Shown here: positions 57,901 through 64,000 of the stretch, piece after piece
How positions within the stretch are numbered: position 1 is the first letter of the stretch
Layout: every line of letters starts with the position of its first letter
From: Xiphydria camelus
Lineage: Eukaryota > Arthropoda > Insecta > Hymenoptera > Xiphydriidae
Direction of reading: 5' to 3'
Assembly: GCA_963678675.1 (NCBI GenBank)
Contig: OY783197.1
Coordinates: 29,199,470 to 29,263,469 of the forward strand
DNA length: 64,000 bases
Program-made: the position numbers and the translations under genes
Notes under the pieces: model-generated
What the model was told of the DNA's origin: nothing
Database searches by the model: none
Seen by the model: the letters and a program-made list of their open reading frames with translations, nothing else

Positions 57901-60900
57901 CTGCTGCCTCGCGTCTGTTGACTCGTATTTCAAACGCGATCCAAGAATATCCGACGTTCGAAAGTCGGACGAAATGAATCGATACAATGAACAACACCCA
58001 ATGGCTCTTTCAATTATTCAACAGTGCTCGATAACGGTGGTATCGCGGCAGATCATTTGTCGAGGATACATCGTCACGCCCGAGACGCACGGTCTTTGGG
58101 ACGAATATTAAAATGATTGTCTCTTCGTTGGAGAATTGCTTGATGAAAAAGAGAGGAAACGAAAAACACACGAGCAGGCAGTGGGTGCAGTTTATAGCTA
58201 CTTCACGAGGAAGAAACATTGACGTTAATTCCGCGACATAGAAAGATAAAAATCCTTCGTATGTATAGCTAGGAATATCGCAACGAAAAGGAACACGATC
58301 TTTAGTATCTAGAAATCAAATCAGTACAATATATCATTACGGTTACAAACTCCTCGAACGAAGTTATCGTAGACGCGATGGATGATTACCTGCACGTTCA
58401 TGCAAATGCAAACATACAAGTGCACGAAGCAAATAAAAGGAGAAGCATTCTCATTTTGCCGCAGTGTCAGCGATTGTATGTACAGCAATATTGCAAGCTG
58501 AACAGTATAAGAAAGATAGGTGCAGCGTCTATTACTTCCAGTTAATAACAGAAAATAAGAGAATGACACAATTTCGCAGAGGTTGGAAAATAGTCAGGCA
58601 GGCGGGCACACTCACCTTGAGGAGTAAGGGTTTGGTGATGGTAATGGTAGTTGTGGTGGTGTTGGTGGTGGTGGTGAAGATGATGGTTGTGGTTCTGATT
58701 ATGGTGGGCGGGAAGCGGAGGCAACACTGCTACCGCGTGAGGGAACGGAGGCACTCCGCCCCTAATGACGGACCCTGCACCAGACGCCACACCGATGTAT
58801 ATACATTTATACCGTATATACATATTCACGAGGCACAGAACAGGACGCCGTAGGAGGGGGGGAGAGAAGCGTCTATTATGCTCTGAGAGAACGAGTTCCC
58901 TCGAGAGCAATGTATGAAAGAAAATTCAAGGAAGACTTACAAAATAATACAAGAAACTGGAAAATAAAATTATATAATAGAAAATAAAGAAAATATGGTA
59001 AAATAAATCGAAGAAAAAAACATGAAAATTTAACAGCTATAGGCGGAGAAGAGGAAACAATATCCAGAATCCTAAGTGCTCGCCCCTCTGAGCGGCCAAG
59101 TCGATAACTTATTCCGGAGAGGGGTGGGCGGTACATAAGACAAGAAAGAGAGGGGAGAGAGATTCACCAAAAATCTCTATTTTGCAAACGAGACAATGAG
59201 CCATTTCATATCGTGAGTCAAATCGTGTAGCAAAATGTACGGTAAAGTATACTTGCGATTAGTAAATTCAAGTCAAATTATGGACTGAAATTTCATTTTA
59301 ACTGTGTTATGCTTTACTTCACATCTTCGCTCACGAAATAAAAGGGTTCAATGACCTAAACAAATACCAGAAGAAGAGAAAACGACCATGGAAAGAAGCG
59401 TGGTGAAACTTTACGTTTTGCCCCAGCTTCTGATCTTTACCGAATATTCGCTAAAGCTCTTTGTAAAGGCAATGCGACGTACGTTCTTTTCTTGTCGATC
59501 GACAATCGATCATTGTGGGAATTACCGAACGGGCGCGACCTGCTTGAACATCCTAAAAGTCGAAAGAAAGCAACGCTCTACCCATTGAAGCTGATTTTAG
59601 TAGTCAAGGTAGTTACGAGCACCTGTGTCAGAGTGCCTCCCTCTTGTAAGCGTAAAGAATACAGAATTCGCAAGAAGAAGCTCAATGTGCAAATTAAATC
59701 TCAAGTGAACGATTCGTAGAATCAAATTTATACTACCGATCGGATGGTCCAATTTGAAATTCTACCACGCATTTTAAATTCCGCTTATACGTACTGGCGA
59801 TCATAAACGAACTAATGCAACATTTTTAACGCGGTATCCATTCGCATTGCAACCTCACGAATATGCGACAGGATCGCTGCTATTCAACCTCTGAAATATT
59901 ATTCCCTGAGATCTTTAGATTATTCGTGGAAAAACATCGGTTTTTCTCGTGCATGTGGTATAAAAATGCATAACATATACACATGAACAAGCCAAAGGTG
60001 TATAGATGAATGAATAGAGATGACTGCCATGGGACATACATTTGTGATTGACATGTTCGAGGGACTCTGAACGATATGTCGCAATATTTCCATTTCGGAA
60101 AGACCAATGTAGCTGCCTTCGAACCGCTAGTCCAACGATGACGCAAGCGCGGAGAGCGTAACGTCAATTTGTCCCGCGGCAAGAGATTATCCGGTCTCGC
60201 GCTCTACTTCGATCATATACCGCCACGTGTCTACTGTCCGCGCGACGGGTGAATCGGAAGGTGAAGGGAAAGCTAGGCTTTACGTAGAAATGAGAGTATT
60301 CACGTACCTTGCATGGCAGAATGCCGTCTCTGGGGTGGCGGTGGACTTCCACCTGCCTCGACACTGCTTCCACTATGGCTGTCCAGCTGAGTACTGTGAC
60401 CGCTGTCACTGCTCGTCACTGAACCTACGCACACGTCCCCAAGACACTTCTATAACTACACATTGTAGAGCTCGAACTATCCCTTCCTAGTTTGCTACAT
60501 TCAAAAAGTTCGATCCTCTCGTCGCTACCTCGTCCGGAAGAGACGCAACTGACCAGTCTATCTACTCTACTATAAGTTAAACCTGAGCAGAGTCTGGGCG
60601 TATAGCTGCTAATTATTAAAGCGTCTGAAAGATTTCGAAGAAATCTTTCGCCGGTTTCACGATGCACTTGCAACTCGGTCCCAAAAGTACGGAGATACGC
60701 TGTATGTCCCATGGTTTAACTACTTACTGGTCGTAAACCTTAACGTGCGTGAGTAGTGTGGTGTTATCGAACATGATGTGGCACGAGAAACATTTATAGA
60801 TTGCGAAACGTTGTGCAGCGTGCAGAAAGAAGAGCCCTCAACGAATCCCGGCCTCTGTGTTTAATAAACGAGCAACAAAAGTAGTGCAAGGGGAATGATT

Positions 60901-63900
60901 CGCAATCGAGGGCGAACCCCTTAGCTCCAAAGCAATTCCTACGTCAGCGATACGACGAAATCTTTAAAGCTGCGCGGAGCAGCAATCGTTTACGAGACGC
61001 TCTCGTTGCGGTGATCGTCGTTACAGCAATCGATGATTATAAATACCGAAGAAATAACGACAACAAGGAGAAAAAGAACTCACCGCTGGTCAGCGTCTTA
61101 CGGAGCGGCTGGAGGTTACTCAGGCTAGTCACGCTACTGCTTTCCGCGCTGAGGTCGACGGGCGGTGGTAGTCCCGAAGGAGTATCGCTGTGGGATCTCT
61201 CGTGCATCGGGACTCTATTTGCGGATCCCACTCTCCGCGGTGCACCTGGACTGGGCTCCAGACCGGTCGAATGTAACGCTAATCCGGGGACGGGAAGTGG
61301 AGGTGGACAGTGTTTCGGCTGGTATGGCCGAGTCTTATGAGGGTCCGAGAGGGCCAGTATCTTCCTTACGGCTTGAGGCGATGCTGCTCCGAACTTTGTA
61401 CCTGACTCGGACAATTACCCGTCGCTCTAGAGGTATACTCTCGAACTCGTTGTCTCCGATTCTTCACTGACTATCGCTATGACTACTATTACTACCTTGT
61501 ATGCTCTTTCTGCCTTCGCTGGTGCTACTGGCACTACTGGTAGTCGAAAGCGTGGGAGACGGATGCCTTCTCCCTCGACTTCCGCCTAATGGAACCGCGG
61601 CAGCTATCGCGATTGCTCCCGCGTGCGGTTCGCATTCGACTGACAGCGCGTGCAGACGCTCTTCATCCGTGACCACCTTCATGTTTGCCAGATACGCTTT
61701 CACTCGTCTCACCATCTGCGCCTCCTCGAACATCTTCTTCGGATTCGGAACAGCGGTGGACTTCTTTCGCCTCTTTACCGTCGCGGTTTGTCCGCCTGAA
61801 CAGTCGTCAAAAGTATGATTAAATCGTGCAAAGAGACACAGCGGCGATCTTTTCGTCAGTCAATCTCGCGGTCAACTCTCACCTTGATTTCCCGTTGTCA
61901 TTTGATTCAGAGCAACCATAGCTGAACTGGGCGGTTGGCCACCTCTCTCCAGCATCGTCAGTAAGTCGTACGGTGAGGAGCACATGTTCGTCAGGGTTCT
62001 GATCTCCTTTGCGATCATTCTAAGCTTCTCGAAGTTGACTAAACCTTCGGATCTGGAATGGTTCCCGAGATGAATGAAAGTCAAATCTTTCTTCACCACT
62101 GGGTAAAACGGGATCTGCAACAAATGATTTCGTTGGATCGTCAATCATGGAGGCTTGCGCGACTAAGACGGTTCGGTATATAACGAGACGGTGCCCGGAC
62201 GAAACCACGATGACACTTACAATAGGTGGTCGAGTTTGTTCGGATGCCACTAGTTGGCGATATTTGCTCATGTTTCGACTGGGATCCATCAGCTCCTGCA
62301 GATCGCTGAATAGTCTCTGGTATTTGCTTGGCAATTTTTCCCAGGAAGCCCGCAATCTGGATACCGCACCGTGACCCAGACCAGATATTATGGCGAACAT
62401 CGAGTTGAAATTCTTGCACTCTTTGCACTGACCTGTGGATTGATTCGAGGGATCCCCGGCGTTGAATCTCGAAGCTACTATCGATTTACCGATTCGCGAA
62501 CGAAGATTAATACTTACGGGCGACTTTGATGAACTGCTTGATAATTTTACTTCGCCTCACGAGATTGTGCTCGGAACACACTTCCGTCACGACCCAGAAC
62601 ATTTCTCTGTTTACCAATTCCGCAAATTGGCTGAGCATCGGCACGCCGTACCTGCTCTTCAGTTCGAACAAGTCGTCCACATACTCGGTTGATTCAATTT
62701 GCCTGCAAACGAACGTACCGCAATTGTTGACGAACCGTACCAGTCCCCGGTCTTCCGGGCGAGGGCTAACCAAACCTGGACTCACCTAAATATACTAAAG
62801 TCTTGCAGAGTCAGCTGAATGGCCACTTCAACGGCATTCAGCTGTAAGAAGTGCACCTGAGACTCGCGGACCAATTCTGGCGCCTGCTCGTCGGCTACCA
62901 ACGTTTCAGAAATGTTGTTGGTCTTCAGGTAGTACCGCGAACTCAAGCCGATTCTTTCGGCCAGATTCTGAAGTTGATCGGGTAGCACTCGTTGCTTGAT
63001 CATTCCACCTTCACCGACGCTCACTTCCGCGAGAGAAAAACTTGAACTTCTCTCGGTTATGCCGAACTCCTGAAGCGTCAGCATTACCACCTAGAAATGA
63101 CGATAGCTCGGGATGAGCTTTGGCTCATCCGGTTGACTTCGCTGAACAGCGAGTATCGACTTGACGAAAAACCCGGCATACCTCGTGCGCCGTAGTTTCC
63201 TTGTGAACGAGGAGATACTTGCAAGTCTGATCGGCTTTATAAACCTTGAGCACGTGCTCGGGATAATCCGGTGCTCGCAGATCGTCGTAACAATAGAGCG
63301 ACGTCAGATCTGGATTGCTTCGCGAGTGGTAGAGGTTTGTCGTAGTCTGGGAATGCCATGTACCGGGTGGGGTGTGCGGCGGTGCCAGTGGATCGTCAGC
63401 GTGAATGCCGTCACTGTAAAGGAACGGCATACGTTGAATCGCCGTACGCAATGGTCGCGAATTGTCTGTTGCGTGCGTTTCACTACGATCCGCGTTACTA
63501 CTCACTTGATCGTGTTCTTTGGTAATATATTCATCTTCATAAGAGCCTTCTGCAATCTCCTCTTCGGACCTAATGTCATAAATCCCTTGTGTTCCTTCTT
63601 CGCATCTTTGCACGGCGACACATTGCTGTCCGGTATCAGCAGCGGCGCACCGCCTACCAAAGGATTGAGCGAGTTGGCAGGGGTCACAGGGTCGACGTGC
63701 GTCGATAGCCTGGCGCGAGGATCTGGCTGCAACCTAGGAATCTCTGGCTTGTTCGCTCTACCTCTCGGCCTCGGCGAATTGTCGGGCATTTGAAGCATTT
63801 CTTTGAAAGCTGTTGAAAAGGGTTTATCGATAATATTAATAATAATGCAAATGGACTCAATCGAGAGCGCGATAAAAGTTTTCAAGACGTCCGATCGCGC

Positions 63901-64000
63901 AAGCCCATCGCTTACCGAGGAGATTCGACTTGACGGTGATGCTCAGATGTGTGGATCCCCCCAAAATTGAAAGAGCTTTAGCATGCTTGACGTGCTCAAA
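57533..64000 (-). CDS. Gef26: Rap guanine nucleotide exchange factor, PDZ-GEF type (3' part)
   Basis: Twelve exons joined in phase: >64000-63916, 63809-63506, 63413-63182, 63090-62786, 62702-62518, 62432-62221, 62114-61883, 61795-61496, 61401-61084, 60424-60308, 58774-58616, 57900-57533. They encode about 938 residues: the end of a PDZ domain, a Ras-association domain, the CDC25-type catalytic domain and a long Ser/Pro/His/Gly-rich tail. The family is known to load GTP on Rap1 at the plasma membrane and adherens junctions (Drosophila dizzy/Gef26, vertebrate RAPGEF2/6). The cyclic-nucleotide-binding-like and REM domains expected before the PDZ lie beyond the right edge. Introns are short (about 70-110 bases) in the catalytic part and 660-1530 bases in the 3' part. 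Confidence 0.93.
58616..58774 (-). CDS. Gef26: Rap exchange factor exon: His-rich segment
   Basis: Acceptor ggtgcag, donor g|gtgagt. After [14 protein letters not shown] it encodes about 28 residues that are mostly His and Asn ([19 protein letters not shown] and on). 159 bases, phase 1 to phase 1, hence also skippable in frame. Confidence 0.82.
60308..60424 (-). CDS. Gef26: Rap exchange factor exon: SSDSGHS segment
   Basis: Encodes [20 protein letters not shown] and ends [12 protein letters not shown]. Acceptor tgcgtag, donor g|gtacgt; 117 bases, phase 1 to phase 1, so it can be skipped in frame. Confidence 0.88.
61084..61401 (-). CDS. Gef26: Rap exchange factor exon: Pro/Ser-rich tail
   Basis: Starts [20 protein letters not shown], then Pro-rich and Ser-rich sequence with many SP sites. 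Acceptor gagtcag, donor g|gtgagt; phase 1 in and out. Confidence 0.88.
61496..61795 (-). CDS. Gef26: Rap exchange factor exon: post-catalytic segment
   Basis: A basic KRRKKS patch, a helical segment ([20 protein letters not shown]), then a Ser/Thr-rich stretch. Donor g|gtagta is weak; reading through it meets a stop 10 codons on. Confidence 0.88.
61883..62114 (-). CDS. Gef26: Rap exchange factor exon: end of CDC25 domain
   Basis: Encodes [20 protein letters not shown] and [13 protein letters not shown], the conserved end of the exchange domain. The acceptor is gttgcag; phase 1 out. Confidence 0.95.
62221..62432 (-). CDS. Gef26: Rap exchange factor exon: CDC25 catalytic hairpin region
   Basis: Encodes [20 protein letters not shown] and the [13 protein letters not shown] segment, typical of the catalytic core that opens the GTPase nucleotide site. 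Ends in phase 0 at att|gtaagt. Confidence 0.95.
62518..62702 (-). CDS. Gef26: Rap exchange factor exon: CDC25 domain
   Basis: Encodes [20 protein letters not shown] through [17 protein letters not shown], core helices of the RasGEF fold. Donor c|gtaagt, phase 1. Confidence 0.93.
62786..63090 (-). CDS. Gef26: Rap exchange factor exon: RA domain, start of CDC25 domain
   Basis: Begins [11 protein letters not shown], continues the RA domain with the YLKTNN segment, and ends with LTLQDFSIF, the first helix of the catalytic domain. Phase 0 in, phase 2 out. Confidence 0.93.
63182..63413 (-). CDS. Gef26: Rap exchange factor exon: linker and start of RA domain
   Basis: The acceptor cctttacag supplies the last base of the Asn codon. 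A linker of about 50 residues precedes [20 protein letters not shown], the first two strands of the Ras-association domain. The preceding intron is only 92 bases and is open in another frame. Ends in phase 0. Confidence 0.92.
63506..63809 (-). CDS. Gef26: Rap exchange factor exon: PDZ to linker
   Basis: Starts AFKEML, completing the PDZ-proximal segment, then a Pro/Arg-rich linker, then the conserved [20 protein letters not shown], a signature that family members share. Donor aa|gtgagt, phase 2. Confidence 0.92.
63916..64000 (-). CDS. Gef26: Rap exchange factor exon: PDZ domain end
   Basis: Encodes the last strand region of the PDZ domain ([20 protein letters not shown]). The donor g|gtaagc follows 63916; phase 1 out. 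The exon continues past the window edge. Confidence 0.9.

Overview
The window is eukaryotic genomic DNA, very probably from an insect and most likely a hymenopteran such as an ant. Evidence for this is spliced genes with short coding exons and GT-AG introns, a complete Ty1/copia retrotransposon whose primer site matches insect initiator tRNA-Met, many small palindromic transposon remnants, and GC-rich spacer full of (CG)n and (GA)n runs. There are no prokaryotic operons, and most open frames in the GC-rich spacer are chance frames.

Layout, right to left, because all recognised host exons are on the minus strand. (1) 57533-64000: twelve exons encoding the C-terminal ~940 residues of a PDZ-GEF type Rap guanine nucleotide exchange factor (dizzy/Gef26, RAPGEF2/6 family). 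They run from the end of the PDZ domain through the Ras-association and CDC25 catalytic domains to a low-complexity tail; the 5' part lies beyond the right edge. (2) 41532 down to 25610: five exons with mutually compatible splice phases form an unrecognised gene with a short coiled-coil region followed by one 3180-base Gln/Pro/Ser-rich exon and a 51-base exon. (3) 6404 down to 5477: two further minus-strand coding exons, from the same or a separate gene, which continues off the left edge. The intron between them carries a perfect 20-bp inverted repeat that covers its own 5' splice site.

Mobile DNA fills much of the rest. At 11009-16208 sits a copia element with an intact 1359-codon gag-pol frame, a perfect 5-bp target duplication and LTRs that differ only by a 19-bp tandem duplication, so it is a recent insertion. 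A 2.2-kb DNA element with G+C-rich inverted ends and a TTACA duplication lies at 35594-37827. A 1.05-kb element at 42503-43556 carries a palindrome made of CCTAGC/GCTAGG units. At least seven recurring families of small non-autonomous elements (labelled A-G here) occur two to five times each. Several are nested, and several different families share the terminal motif ACTGAGAAAA.

The host genes appear unrelated except for orientation. The Rap exchange factor would act at the plasma membrane and cell junctions; the role of the other exons is unknown. Exon limits were found by reading splice sites and checking phase, without transcript data.
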